Shown one piece after another: positions 1 to 8,774 of a stretch of DNA of 64,000 nt; the stretch's first letter is position 1; every line of letters begins with the position of its first letter. The notes under the pieces are model-generated. The model was not told the DNA's origin. It did not search any database and saw only the letters and a list, made by a program, of their open reading frames with translations. The position numbers and the translations under genes were made by a program. The stretch comes from Microbacterium sp. MM2322 (GTDB taxonomy: Bacteria > Actinomycetota > Actinomycetes > Actinomycetales > Microbacteriaceae): assembly GCF_964186585.1 (NCBI RefSeq), contig NZ_OZ075067.1, positions 2,852,001 to 2,916,000 on the forward strand. The letters run 5' to 3'.

Positions 1-864
1 GACGTGACGGATGCCGCAACCGCCGACGAGGCGAGGAAGCTCGTCCGCGACGGCGACGTCGACGCGGCGATCATCCCCGGCGGCGACGAGCCGCTCGGCT
101 ACACGGTCGTGTTCGACCAGTCGGTCTCGAACACCCTGCTGCAGCAGCTGAGCATCGCACCGAAGGTCGAGATCCTCGACAAGTCGGCGACCGACGGGTT
201 CCTCCGTTACATCATCGCGATCGCCTTCGGCGGCGCCTTCTTCGCGGCCGCGCTGACCTTCGGCACGACGATCGCGACGAGCGTCGTCGAAGAGAAGCAG
301 ACCCGCGTGGTCGAGCTGCTGATCTCGGCGATCCCCACGCGCGCGCTGTTGGCGGGCAAGGTGCTCGGCAACACGATCCTCGCGATGGGGCAGATCGTCG
401 GCATCGCCGCGGTCGCCCTCATCGGGTTGACGGTGACGGGGCAGGACTTCCTCATCGCCGGTCTCGGCGGGCCGATCGCCTGGTTCGCGGTGTTCTTCCT
501 CTTCGGGTTCGTGCTGCTCGCGGCGCTCTTCGCTGCCGCGGGAGCACTCGTCTCGCGCCAGGAGGACATCGGCCCCACGATCACGCCGCTCACCTACATC
601 GTGATGGCGCCGTACTTCCTCGTCATCTTCTTCAACGACAACCCCGTCGTGCTGACGATCATGTCGTACGTCCCGTTCTCGGCTCCGGTCGGGATGCCGG
701 TGCGCATCTTCGTCGGCGAGGCGCAGTGGTGGGAGCCGCTGCTGGCGCTGGCCGTCATGCTCGCCGCCTGCGTCGGGGCGATCCTGGTCGGCGCGAAGAT
801 CTACGAGAACTCGATCCTCCGGATGGGGGCCCGCGTCAAGCTGCGCGAGGCATTGTCGCGCTGA
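1..864 (+). CDS. ABC-2 type transporter permease (5'-truncated by window edge)
   Basis: The reading frame is open from base 1, so the start lies upstream. The visible part holds the end of an extracytoplasmic loop, then about six hydrophobic membrane segments from roughly codon 65 onward. The stretch VVEEKQTRVVELLISA just after the first visible membrane helix is typical of NatB/YhaP-type ABC-2 permeases, where it forms a cytoplasmic coupling region. Such permeases pair with a separate ATPase, expected upstream and not visible here. The substrate cannot be told. The gene converges on the kinase gene downstream, with a strong hairpin between them. Family assignment is firm; the role (efflux of a drug, peptide or Na+) is inference. 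Confidence 0.85.
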   Translation, partial: DVTDAATADEARKLVRDGDVDAAIIPGGDEPLGYTVVFDQSVSNTLLQQLSIAPKVEILDKSATDGFLRYIIAIAFGGAFFAAALTFGTTIATSVVEEKQTRVVELLISAIPTRALLAGKVLGNTILAMGQIVGIAAVALIGLTVTGQDFLIAGLGGPIAWFAVFFLFGFVLLAALFAAAGALVSRQEDIGPTITPLTYIVMAPYFLVIFFNDNPVVLTIMSYVPFSAPVGMPVRIFVGEAQWWEPLLALAVMLAACVGAILVGAKIYENSILRMGARVKLREALSR

Positions 865-881
865 GCCGCGGCATCCCGAAC

Positions 882-920
882 CGGAACCGCCCCGCCCGCA
901 TCTGCGACGGGGCGGTTCCG
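882..920. terminator. Bidirectional rho-independent-type hairpin between convergent genes
   Basis: Perfect 13-bp inverted repeat: arms at 882-894 and 908-920 (core GGAACCGCCCCG / CGGGGCGGTTCC) around a 13-nt loop. It sits between two convergent stop codons and has no clear U tract, as is common in high-GC actinobacteria. Confidence 0.8.
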
Positions 921-941
921 TCGTTCCCGGGGCATCACCGG

Positions 942-2312
942 TCAGGGCTTGTCGGGTGTGTCCTTCGGGCCCTTCTCGGCGTCGCGCTCGGCACGCTTGG
1001 CGTCTTGCTCGGCCTGCTTCTCGGCCTCTTTCGCCGCCTTCTCCGCATCCTTCTCCGCATCCTTCGCCGCTTTGTCGTCCGGGGCGTCGTCGGTGGTGAC
1101 GGTGCTCGGGGTCGGTGCGGGCTCGATCGACGGGGCCGGCGTCGGGTCGGTCACGGTGTCCTGCACCGGCTCCGTCGAGCGCGGCTCGGTCTGGGCGGGG
1201 TCGGACGACGTCGGCTCCGGGGATCCCGCGAGGGACGCCGTCCAGATGCTCGCCGCGGCGACCAGCGCGACGGCGCCGACGGCGAGCGCGACCACGACCG
1301 GACGACGCGATCGCCGCTTCTCCGGGACGTCGGTCGCGGCAGCCGGGTCGAGCGCGACGGTCGCAGCGGTGGGGTAGCGGCGAGTGGCGGGCTCCGCGGG
1401 CACGGCAGCGGCGACGGGGATGCCTGCGGCCACCGCCGCACGGACGGGCGGCAGCGGCGGGGCGCCGTCGACGGGCGCGGTCCGCAGCCGCTCGGCCGCC
1501 TCGACGACCTCGAGCGCGGTCGGCCGATCGTCCGGGCCGGTGGCGGTCATCCGCGTGAGGAGCGCACCCCAGCCCGGTCCGAGTTCGTCGGGGATCGTCG
1601 GGGGCGTCGTCAAGCGAGCGAGGGCGGCGCCGATGCCGTCGGTGTTCGGATACGCGCGTTCGCCGGTGAGGGCTTCGAGCAGGACGAGGCCGAGGGCGTA
1701 GACATCGGATGCGGGGGCGGGATCGCGGCCCTGCACCTGCTCGGGGGCGAGGTAGGCGGCGGTGCCGATCACGGTGCCGGGGGTCGTCACGCGAGCGCTG
1801 TCGAGCAGGAGCGCGATGCCGAAGTCGGCGAGCTTCGCGCGCGGCCGCCCGCCCGGCAGGTGCGGCGATGCGAGCAGCACGTTCGAGGGCTTGACGTCGC
1901 GGTGGACGACGCCCGACCCGTGCACGACGTGGAGCGCCTCGCCCAGTTCGGCGGCGAGCGCGGCGACCTCCGCCGGCGGCAGGGGTCCCTCGGCGATGCG
2001 CGCGCTCAGCGTGGGACCGTCGACGAACTCCATCACGAGGTAGTCGGGCGAGCCGGTGAGGTGGGCGTCGAAGAGGGTGACGAGCGACGGGTGGTTGAGC
2101 GAGGCGAGCAGCGTGACCTCGCTCCGCGCACGCTCGGGTGCGCTCATGGCGCCTTCGACCTCGGGGCGGAGCACCTTGACGGCGACCGTCCGGCCGAGGG
2201 CGGTGTCGTCGGCGCGGAAGACGCGCGCCATCCCGCCCTGTCCGACCTGGGCGACGAGGCGGTAACGGTCCGCCAGCACGTCGCCGACGAGCGGTTCGGG
2301 TGCATCCGTCAT
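942..2312 (-). CDS. Membrane-anchored serine/threonine protein kinase (PknB family)
   Basis: This 456-aa protein has a full Hanks-type kinase domain at the N terminus: glycine-rich loop GQGGMARV (about 24-31), the VAVKVL lysine, the HRDVKPSN catalytic loop, the DFG motif and an APEQ activation-segment end. After an Ala/Pro-rich linker there is one transmembrane helix (about 335-358). The C-terminal tail is unusual. It holds a Thr/Pro/Glu-rich stretch, then about 60 residues rich in Lys, Glu and Ala with a repeated (D/E)AEKxA pattern, predicted to be a charged helix or coiled coil. There are no PASTA domains, so it is unlikely to be the peptidoglycan-sensing PknB itself. Substrate and signal are unknown. 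The ATG at 2312 is chosen because the kinase fold begins within 20 residues. Confidence 0.9.
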   Translation of the reverse strand: MTDAPEPLVGDVLADRYRLVAQVGQGGMARVFRADDTALGRTVAVKVLRPEVEGAMSAPERARSEVTLLASLNHPSLVTLFDAHLTGSPDYLVMEFVDGPTLSARIAEGPLPPAEVAALAAELGEALHVVHGSGVVHRDVKPSNVLLASPHLPGGRPRAKLADFGIALLLDSARVTTPGTVIGTAAYLAPEQVQGRDPAPASDVYALGLVLLEALTGERAYPNTDGIGAALARLTTPPTIPDELGPGWGALLTRMTATGPDDRPTALEVVEAAERLRTAPVDGAPPLPPVRAAVAAGIPVAAAVPAEPATRRYPTAATVALDPAAATDVPEKRRSRRPVVVALAVGAVALVAAASIWTASLAGSPEPTSSDPAQTEPRSTEPVQDTVTDPTPAPSIEPAPTPSTVTTDDAPDDKAAKDAEKDAEKAAKEAEKQAEQDAKRAERDAEKGPKDTPDKP

Positions 2313-2384
2313 GGCGTCGTCCTCCTCTGTCGCCGATGACGTTACCCGTCGGCGTCAGCGCTCCGCACGGTCTTGACGAACGGG

Positions 2385-4178
2385 TCAGGTGCGATGGGCG
2401 GCGCGGCCGACGTGACCGGCCAGCGCATCGGCCGCCCCCACGAGCGCGAGGTGGCTGAGGGCCTGCGGGGTGTTGCCGATGTGGCGACCGGTCGCCGGGT
2501 CGTACTCCTCCGACAGCAGCCCCACGTCGTTCGCGACGGCGCACAGGCGGTCCATGAGGCGGGTCGCGTCGTCGATGCGGCCCGTCGCCGCGTACTGCTC
2601 GACGAGCCAGAACGAGCAGGCGAGGAAGGGATGCTCGTCGCCGGGCAACCCGTCGGTTCCCGCCGCGGTGCGGTAGCGCATGACGAACCCGTCCCGCAGC
2701 AGGTCGCGTTCGATGCGCTCGACCATCGCGAGCATCCGCGGGTCGTCGGCGGCGCAGAAGCCGACGACGGGCAGGAGCAGCAGCGAGGCGTCGACCTCGT
2801 CGGTGGTGTCGTGCTGCGTGAAGTGGCCACCCGCGGCATCCACCCCTGTCGCATCGATCTCGGCGCGCACCTGCTCGCGGAGCCGCTCCCACGTGTCGGC
2901 GTCGCCGGGCAGGCCGTGCTCGCGCACCGCGCGGACGCCGCGGTCGAGCGCGGCCCACACCATGGCGCGGGAGTGCGTGAAGTGGTGCAGGTCGCCCCGC
3001 ATCTCCCAGATGCCGTGGTCGGGGCGGTCGACCCACGCGACGACCTGCGCCAGCAGCGCGCGCTGCAGCGACCACGACGAGGGGGTCTCGGTCACCCCGG
3101 CGAGGCGGGCGGCCTCGAGGGCGACGAGGACCTCGCCGATGACGTCGCCCTGGTACTGGTCGACGGCGCCGTTGCCGATGCGGACGGGCGCGGATCCCTC
3201 GTAGCCCGGCAGGCTCGTCAGCTCGCGTTCGGGGAGGTCCCGTTCGCCGCCGAGGCCGTACATGATCTGCACGTCGGCCGGGTCGCCGGCGATCGCACGC
3301 AGCAGCCAGTCGCGCCAGCGCTCCGGTGCCCGGGTGTAGCCGTGGGCGAGGTAGGCCTCGAGGGTGAGGGCGGCATCGCGCAACCAGACGAACCGGTAGT
3401 CCCAGTTGCGCGAGCCACCGGGGTCCTCGGGGAGCGAGGTCGTCGCGGCGGCGACGATCCCGCCGGTCTCGGTGTGGGTGAGGGCGCGGAGCACGAGCAT
3501 CGAGCGAACCACGTGGGCTCCCCAGGGTCCGCCGTCCTCGACACCCGCTGCGAAGTCGCCCCACCACCTGCGGGTGTGCGCGATCGCGGCGTCGACGTCG
3601 ATCCCGACGGGATGCCGGTGGTACGACCGGTCCCACGTGAGCACCGAGTCGACGGTCTCGCCCGCCGCCACCGTGAACACGGCGCGGTGCATCGTGCCGT
3701 CCGGGTGCAGTCGGGGGCCGCGCACGGCGACGGCGTCGGGACCGGCGATCGCGAGCAACACCGGCGCGTCCGCATGTCCGATCTGCCGCACCCAGGGGAG
3801 GGCCCGGGCATAGTCGAAACGCAGGCGCAGCTCGCTCGCGAAGGCGACGGTGCCCTCAATGCCGACGACGCGTCGGACCACGGCATCCGTGTCGTCGTGC
3901 ATCGGCATGAACTCGATCACCTCGGCGCTGCCCGTCGGCGTCTGCCAGCGCGTGACGAGCACGAAGGTGTCGCCGTCGTAACGGCGAGTGGACGTGGCGG
4001 CGGAATCGGCGGGGCGGAGGCTCCACCGACCGTGTTCGTCGTCGCCGAGGAGTGCGCCGAAGATCGACGCGTCGTCGTAGCGGGGAAGGCACAGCCAGTC
4101 GAGGCTCCCGGCATCCGACACGAGGGCTCCCGTCCGGCAGTTGCTGAGCAGGGCATAGGACTCGATCGGGGCAGGCAT
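2385..4178 (-). CDS. Glycoside hydrolase family 15 protein (glucoamylase/trehalase-like)
   Basis: A 597-aa protein starting MPAPIE, the usual start of this family (CRTGALVS and SLDWLCLPRYD follow). The catalytic alpha/alpha-barrel signature RNWDYRFVWLRDA lies at about residue 259, and the C-terminal SFWLVEQY motif at about 519. Actinobacterial members hydrolyse alpha-glucosides, and some act on trehalose; substrate cannot be read from sequence. The longer upstream frame would overlap the divergent dehydrogenase gene, so the ATG at 4178 (or 4187, reading MTTM) is preferred. No clear ribosome site separates the two. It is divergent from a G6PDH gene, which suggests released glucose may feed the pentose phosphate route (inference). 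Confidence 0.9.
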   Translation of the reverse strand: MPAPIESYALLSNCRTGALVSDAGSLDWLCLPRYDDASIFGALLGDDEHGRWSLRPADSAATSTRRYDGDTFVLVTRWQTPTGSAEVIEFMPMHDDTDAVVRRVVGIEGTVAFASELRLRFDYARALPWVRQIGHADAPVLLAIAGPDAVAVRGPRLHPDGTMHRAVFTVAAGETVDSVLTWDRSYHRHPVGIDVDAAIAHTRRWWGDFAAGVEDGGPWGAHVVRSMLVLRALTHTETGGIVAAATTSLPEDPGGSRNWDYRFVWLRDAALTLEAYLAHGYTRAPERWRDWLLRAIAGDPADVQIMYGLGGERDLPERELTSLPGYEGSAPVRIGNGAVDQYQGDVIGEVLVALEAARLAGVTETPSSWSLQRALLAQVVAWVDRPDHGIWEMRGDLHHFTHSRAMVWAALDRGVRAVREHGLPGDADTWERLREQVRAEIDATGVDAAGGHFTQHDTTDEVDASLLLLPVVGFCAADDPRMLAMVERIERDLLRDGFVMRYRTAAGTDGLPGDEHPFLACSFWLVEQYAATGRIDDATRLMDRLCAVANDVGLLSEEYDPATGRHIGNTPQALSHLALVGAADALAGHVGRAAHRT

Positions 4179-4266
4179 CGTCGTCATTGTCGTTCGCGAA
4201 GAGCGGCGGGGCAAGAGACGAGGCACGACCGGCGTGGTCATCGGGAGCGGGGCTAGGGTGACGCCC

Positions 4267-5631
4267 ATGACGGCCGACACGACCCTGCTCATCCTCGGCG
4301 CCTCGGGGGATCTCACCTCGCGGCTGCTGCTCCCCGCGCTCGGGCAGCTGCTCGCACGCGAGCCCGAACGCCGCGTGCGGTTGGCGGGGGCGGGTGTCGA
4401 GGAGTGGAGCGATGACGCCTGGCGCGAGACCGTGCAGAAGGCATTCGCCACGACCGACTCGGAGTCCGCCTTCGACCCCCTGTCGGGCACGACCTACACG
4501 CAGGCCGACATCACCGACCCCGATCAACTGCAGAAGCTGTTGGATGCCGCCGAGGGCCGGCCCGCGCTCTACTTCGCCGTCCCTCCCGCCGTCGCCGCGA
4601 AGGCGTGCGACGCGCTCCGCTCGGTTACGATCCCCGAGGGGACGATCCTCGCGCTCGAGAAGCCGTTCGGATCGGATGCCGCATCCGCGGAGCACCTCAA
4701 CGCGACGCTCGCCGAGCTGGTTCCCGAGTCGCAGGTGTTCCGCGTCGACCACTTCCTCGGCCGCTCCACCGTCCTGAACCTGCTCGGGGCGCGCTTCGCG
4801 AACCGGCTCATCGAGCCGGCCTGGTCGGCCGATCACATCGCCTCGATGCTCGTGCAGTTCGACGAGCCGCTGGGACTCGAAGGCCGCGCGGGCTACTACG
4901 ACAAGGCCGGCGCGCTCACCGACATGATCCAGAGTCACCTGCTGCAGGTCATGGCGTTCGCCACGATGGAGCCCCCGGCATCCCTCGATCAGCGCGACCT
5001 CCGCGACGCGACGGGCGCCGCGCTCCGAGCCACCGCCGTGTGGGGCGACGACCCGGTCGCCTCGTCGCGCCGGGCGCGGTACACGGCCGGCACCGTCGAG
5101 GGGCGGGACTTCCCGTCGTACGTCGACGAGCCGGGGGTCGATCCGAGCCGCGAGACCGAGACGCTTGCCGAGATGACGGTCGAGGTGCGCAACGCGCGGT
5201 GGCAGGGCGTTCCCATCACGCTCCGCTCGGGCAAGGCCCTCGGGAACGCCGAGGCGAAGGTCGAGGTGCGGTTCCACCCCGTCCGGCACCTCCCCCGCGG
5301 GTTCACGGGCGACCCGGGTCCGACCGTGCTGCGCTTCTCGCTCGGGCCCGACTCGATCGCGCTCGATCTGAACGTCAACGGCGAGGCCGACCCGCTCGAA
5401 CTCGAGAAGGTGACGCTCGAGGCGGAACTCGGTGCGGGAGCGCTGAAGGCCTACGCCGAGGTGCTGTCGGGCATCCTCGACGGCGACGCGATGCTGTCGG
5501 TCCGCGGCGACGCCGCCGTCGACTGCTGGCACATCGTCCAGCCCGTCATCGACGCGTGGCGCGACGGTCGCGTGCCGCTCGACGAGTACGTCGCCGGAAC
5601 CTCGGGACCCGAGAGCTGGCCAACTTCCTGA
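4267..5631 (+). CDS. zwf: Glucose-6-phosphate dehydrogenase family protein
   Basis: 454 aa from the ATG at 4267. The N-terminal NADP-binding fingerprint GASGDLTSR is at residues 11-19. The substrate-binding signature RVDHFLGRS at about 159-167 corresponds to the classic RIDHYLGKE; the final Lys/Glu positions are changed to Arg/Ser. The C-terminal domain is recognisable (ITLRSGKAL). The protein is somewhat shorter than canonical Zwf (about 490-510 aa) and may be a second, divergent paralogue. It would oxidise glucose-6-phosphate to 6-phosphogluconolactone in the cytosol. An upstream in-frame start at 4234 is disfavoured because it extends into the shared promoter region with the GH15 gene. Confidence 0.85.
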   Translation: MTADTTLLILGASGDLTSRLLLPALGQLLAREPERRVRLAGAGVEEWSDDAWRETVQKAFATTDSESAFDPLSGTTYTQADITDPDQLQKLLDAAEGRPALYFAVPPAVAAKACDALRSVTIPEGTILALEKPFGSDAASAEHLNATLAELVPESQVFRVDHFLGRSTVLNLLGARFANRLIEPAWSADHIASMLVQFDEPLGLEGRAGYYDKAGALTDMIQSHLLQVMAFATMEPPASLDQRDLRDATGAALRATAVWGDDPVASSRRARYTAGTVEGRDFPSYVDEPGVDPSRETETLAEMTVEVRNARWQGVPITLRSGKALGNAEAKVEVRFHPVRHLPRGFTGDPGPTVLRFSLGPDSIALDLNVNGEADPLELEKVTLEAELGAGALKAYAEVLSGILDGDAMLSVRGDAAVDCWHIVQPVIDAWRDGRVPLDEYVAGTSGPESWPTS

Positions 5632-5677
5632 GAGCACGGTGACGCCGACCCCTCTCGCACGGTGGTGGAATAGACGG

Positions 5678-6250
5678 ATGCCGAACCGCACCGCATCCAC
5701 CGACGCCCCCATCCTCGATGTCTTGACCGAGCGCTGGAGCACCCGCGTGTTCGACGGGTCCGCGCCGATCGACGAGCAGGCGTTGCGGTCCGCGCTCGAG
5801 GCCGCGCGCTGGTCGCCGTCCGCGTCGAACACGCAGCCGTGGCGGTTCATCGTCGCGCGGCGGGGCACGGCATCCCACGCCGCGGTGGTCGAGAGCCTGC
5901 TGGGCTTCAACCGGGCATGGGCCGCGGATGCTGCGGCCCTCGTCGTCTTCGTCGCGACGACCGAGCTGGACGGCAAGGAGCTCCGCTGGGCGACCTACGA
6001 CGTCGGTCAGGCCGCCGCGCACTTCACGGTGCAGGCCCACGCGAGCGGACTGAACACGCACCAGATGGGCGGGTTCCGCGCCGCCGACATCGCGTCGGCG
6101 TTCGACCTCGCCGACGACCAGCGGGCCGTCACCGTGATGGCCGTGGGCACACTCGGCGACCTCGACACCGTCTCCGACGACCTGCGCGCTCGCGAAGAGG
6201 CTCCCCGCGAGCGGCGTTCCGTGGCGGAGTCGATCCTCGTCGACGACTGA
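5678..6250 (+). CDS. Nitroreductase family FMN oxidoreductase
   Basis: 190 aa starting MPNRTAS. It carries the nitroreductase fold hallmarks: RWSTRVFDG near residue 19 and WSPSASNTQPWRF at about 41-54, the FMN-binding serine/asparagine loop. The C-terminal half is typical of small HBN1/DrgA-like members. These flavoproteins use NAD(P)H to reduce nitro compounds, quinones or enals; the natural substrate is unknown. It lies 46 bp downstream of the G6PDH gene on the same strand, so co-transcription with a source of NADPH is possible. The ATG at 5678 is preferred to the one at 5639, which follows the upstream stop too closely and adds a non-conserved tail. Confidence 0.85.
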   Translation: MPNRTASTDAPILDVLTERWSTRVFDGSAPIDEQALRSALEAARWSPSASNTQPWRFIVARRGTASHAAVVESLLGFNRAWAADAAALVVFVATTELDGKELRWATYDVGQAAAHFTVQAHASGLNTHQMGGFRAADIASAFDLADDQRAVTVMAVGTLGDLDTVSDDLRAREEAPRERRSVAESILVDD

Positions 6251-6301
6251 CCCGACGCGGCGGCCGCCTCACCCGCCGTCCCGTGGTGTTTAGTGGACCC
6301 G

Positions 6302-7009
6302 ATGGACGACGACGACGCCGCCGAGCTCGCCCGCCTGCGCGAACGCGCGTACGGGCGCACTGCTGACATCGCAGAGGATGCCGCGGCTCTGCAGCGCCTG
6401 CGCGAGCTCGAAGCGCAGGCTGCACACGCGGCGAGCGATGCGTCGACCATCGACGTCGCGGCTGAGGCAGCGACGAGCCCCGAGCCGGAGCCGGCTCCTC
6501 CCCCCGACGACGCCGACGACGAACGGCCGTACGGCGCGCCGCGACGGTGGCCGAGATGGGCGGCGGGCGCTGCCCTCACCGGCAGTGCCGCGGCTCTCGT
6601 CGCGGGGACGGTCGCGATCACCCTTGCGATCCCGCGCGATGAGCCGCGCTACGCGGAAGCGGTTCAGGTGACGACGCTGACGTCCCTCGTCCCGTGGCCG
6701 CCGGAGAACGACTCGGACAGCCGGCGATACGCCGATTTCCGCGGGTTCTCGGTCTTCGCCAACACGGTCGGCACGCCCGCCGATCCGAACCCCGTGCGGT
6801 GCCTCAGTATCGTCAGCCCCGAGGAAGCGGCCGAACCGACGATCGGCGAGACGCTGTCGGCGTGCGGCGCAGGCCCCTTCCCCGTGTCGGTGACGGCCGT
6901 CATCAGCACCCTCAGCCCTCCGGCCGCCCAGGAGGCGTACGACCTGGGGACGGCCGTCAACTTCACACTCGGTGAGGCGGGCGTCGAGGTGTGGGTCGCC
7001 CGGCGGTGA
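6302..7009 (+). CDS. Hypothetical single-pass membrane protein
   Basis: 235 aa. It starts with a charged helical segment rich in Arg, Glu and Ala (residues 1-45), then an acidic Pro-rich linker, and one transmembrane helix at about 86-110. The remaining 125 residues are probably outside the membrane and include two cysteines spaced to form a disulfide. No family is recognised. The layout (cytoplasmic acidic N terminus, one helix, extracytoplasmic domain) resembles anti-sigma or sensor-type proteins, but no partner sigma factor is adjacent. A histidine kinase gene starts 71 bp downstream. Confidence 0.7.
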   Translation: MDDDDAAELARLRERAYGRTADIAEDAAALQRLRELEAQAAHAASDASTIDVAAEAATSPEPEPAPPPDDADDERPYGAPRRWPRWAAGAALTGSAAALVAGTVAITLAIPRDEPRYAEAVQVTTLTSLVPWPPENDSDSRRYADFRGFSVFANTVGTPADPNPVRCLSIVSPEEAAEPTIGETLSACGAGPFPVSVTAVISTLSPPAAQEAYDLGTAVNFTLGEAGVEVWVARR

Positions 7010-7080
7010 CCGCGAGAACGTCCGGAATGCAGTACGTTGCCGGTACGAGACCGGTGCGGTCGGAGGGGGACGAGGCGACG

Positions 7081-8718
7081 GTGCCACTGTTCGAAATGGA
7101 AGCCACCCCGGCCGGCCGATTCCGCGTCTTCCTGCGCGCGCAGCTCCCCTTCGTGCTCGGCACCCTCGCCATCGCCATCGTCACGCTCATCGCCCGCCCC
7201 GACCGCCTGCTGACGCCCACCACCGTGACGGCGTTCGCGATCACCGTCGCCGCCTCCGTCGCGGCGCTCCTCGTGCCGTGGGAGCGACTGACGCGCGCTG
7301 CGATGATCGTGATCGCGGCCGCCGACATCGTCGCGGTGGCTCTGCTCCGCGCAGAGCTGATGCCCTTCGTGCCCGCGGTCACGGTCCTGGCACTGTTCCC
7401 CGTCCTCTGGCTCGCCTACGGGTTCCCCTGGTACGGGATGGTGGTCGCCGTCGTCGGGTCGGTGTTCATCATCGGATACCGGTTCGTGTACATCGGGGCG
7501 TGGCCGGCGACCGCCGCCGAATGGGCGAACATCTTCGCGTTCCCCGCGTTGATCGTCGGGATCGCCGTCATCGTGTTCATCGCTGCCCGCCACCTCCGGC
7601 GCAACGGCCTCCGGCTCGCGGAGGCGTCCCGCGCACAGGCGGAGGCGCTCCGCGAGGCGAAGGATGCCGAGGCGATCGCCGTCGGCATCCTGAACACCGT
7701 CAACGCCGGCGTCGCGTTCTACGACAACGAGGGGCGTCTCGACGTCGCGAACACGCTCGCGCACCGCATGGTCGAGGCGGTCGGATTCCGCCTCGATGAG
7801 CCGCCCTACGCGGGCGACAACGTGCTGGCTGCAGACCGGCAGAGCCGGATCCCGTACGACCAGCAGATCATTCCGCGCGCGCTCCGCGGCGAGATCATCG
7901 ACAACCACGTCGAATGGCTCGGTCCTCCCGACGCTCAGGTGGCGATCCTCGCCTCTTCGGGGCAGGTCCACAGCGACGACGGACGCCTTCTCGGCACCGT
8001 CGTCGTCGCCTACGACGTCACCGAGCTCGCCGACGCGGTCGAAGTCCGGGAGCAGTTCCTCCGCACCGTCTCGCACGAGCTGCGGACCCCGATCACGAGC
8101 ATCACCGGCTTCCTCGACCTCCTCGCCGATGCGGCCGACCCCGACGACGAGAAACTGCAGCGCTACATCGAGATCGTGTCGCGCAAGACGGACGACCTCT
8201 TCCACCGCGTCGGCGATCTGCTGCACGCGACGGAGACCGTCAAAGACCTCACGATCGCCCCCCTCGACATCGGCGAGATCGTGCGGAGCGCGGTCGACCG
8301 CGTGCGGGGTGCCGCATCGGCCCGTGGGATGCGCATCGAGATCGTCGGGCCGGGCGCGGTCGCGGCAGAGGCGGACGCCCACCAGCTGTTCATCGCTGTG
8401 ACCGAACTGCTGACGAACGCGATCAAGTTCGGAGAGCCCGACAGCATGATCACCGCGGCGTACCGGACGGACGGCGAGTCCGTGGAGATCGCCGTCTCGA
8501 ATCCGGGAGTGGGCCTCAGCCACGCGGAACAACGGCGGGTGTTCGATCGCTTCTACCGCACGGCAGACGCCCGGGCACGGCAGATCCAGGGTTTCGGCCT
8601 CGGCCTCACCAACCTCCGGACGATCGCGCTGGCGCATTCCGGCGCCGTTCGGGTCGACAGTGCCCCCGGCGCAGGGGCGCAGTTCACGATGAGCCTGCCG
8701 CTCCACCCGCCCACATAG
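7081..8718 (+). CDS. Membrane-bound sensor histidine kinase (orphan)
   Basis: 545 aa from a GTG at 7081, chosen because GGAGGGGGA at 7062-7070 is a strong ribosome site. The N terminus has six transmembrane helices up to about residue 180. A PAS-like region follows (GVAFYDNEGRLDVAN). Then come the HisKA dimerisation helix with phosphoacceptor motif SHELRTP (His about 332), the N box LTNAIKF (about 444) and the G box GFGLGLTN (about 505). No response regulator is adjacent, so its partner must be encoded elsewhere. It lies 56 bp upstream of the type III PKS gene on the same strand; a regulatory link is possible but unproven. Confidence 0.9.
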   Translation: MPLFEMEATPAGRFRVFLRAQLPFVLGTLAIAIVTLIARPDRLLTPTTVTAFAITVAASVAALLVPWERLTRAAMIVIAAADIVAVALLRAELMPFVPAVTVLALFPVLWLAYGFPWYGMVVAVVGSVFIIGYRFVYIGAWPATAAEWANIFAFPALIVGIAVIVFIAARHLRRNGLRLAEASRAQAEALREAKDAEAIAVGILNTVNAGVAFYDNEGRLDVANTLAHRMVEAVGFRLDEPPYAGDNVLAADRQSRIPYDQQIIPRALRGEIIDNHVEWLGPPDAQVAILASSGQVHSDDGRLLGTVVVAYDVTELADAVEVREQFLRTVSHELRTPITSITGFLDLLADAADPDDEKLQRYIEIVSRKTDDLFHRVGDLLHATETVKDLTIAPLDIGEIVRSAVDRVRGAASARGMRIEIVGPGAVAAEADAHQLFIAVTELLTNAIKFGEPDSMITAAYRTDGESVEIAVSNPGVGLSHAEQRRVFDRFYRTADARARQIQGFGLGLTNLRTIALAHSGAVRVDSAPGAGAQFTMSLPLHPPT

Positions 8719-8774
8719 ACCCGCCACGGTCAACCCGCGGCCCCATGCGGCCTGCCGCCGGTTACGGTGAGGCA

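Noticed and set aside
4234..4266. Longer G6PDH start at 4234
   Set aside because: It adds non-family residues and extends into the divergent promoter region; the ATG at 4267 begins right at the conserved fold.
3856..5976. 706-codon minus-strand frame opposite the G6PDH gene
   Set aside because: Antisense of a gene with clear NADP and substrate motifs; no domain of its own.
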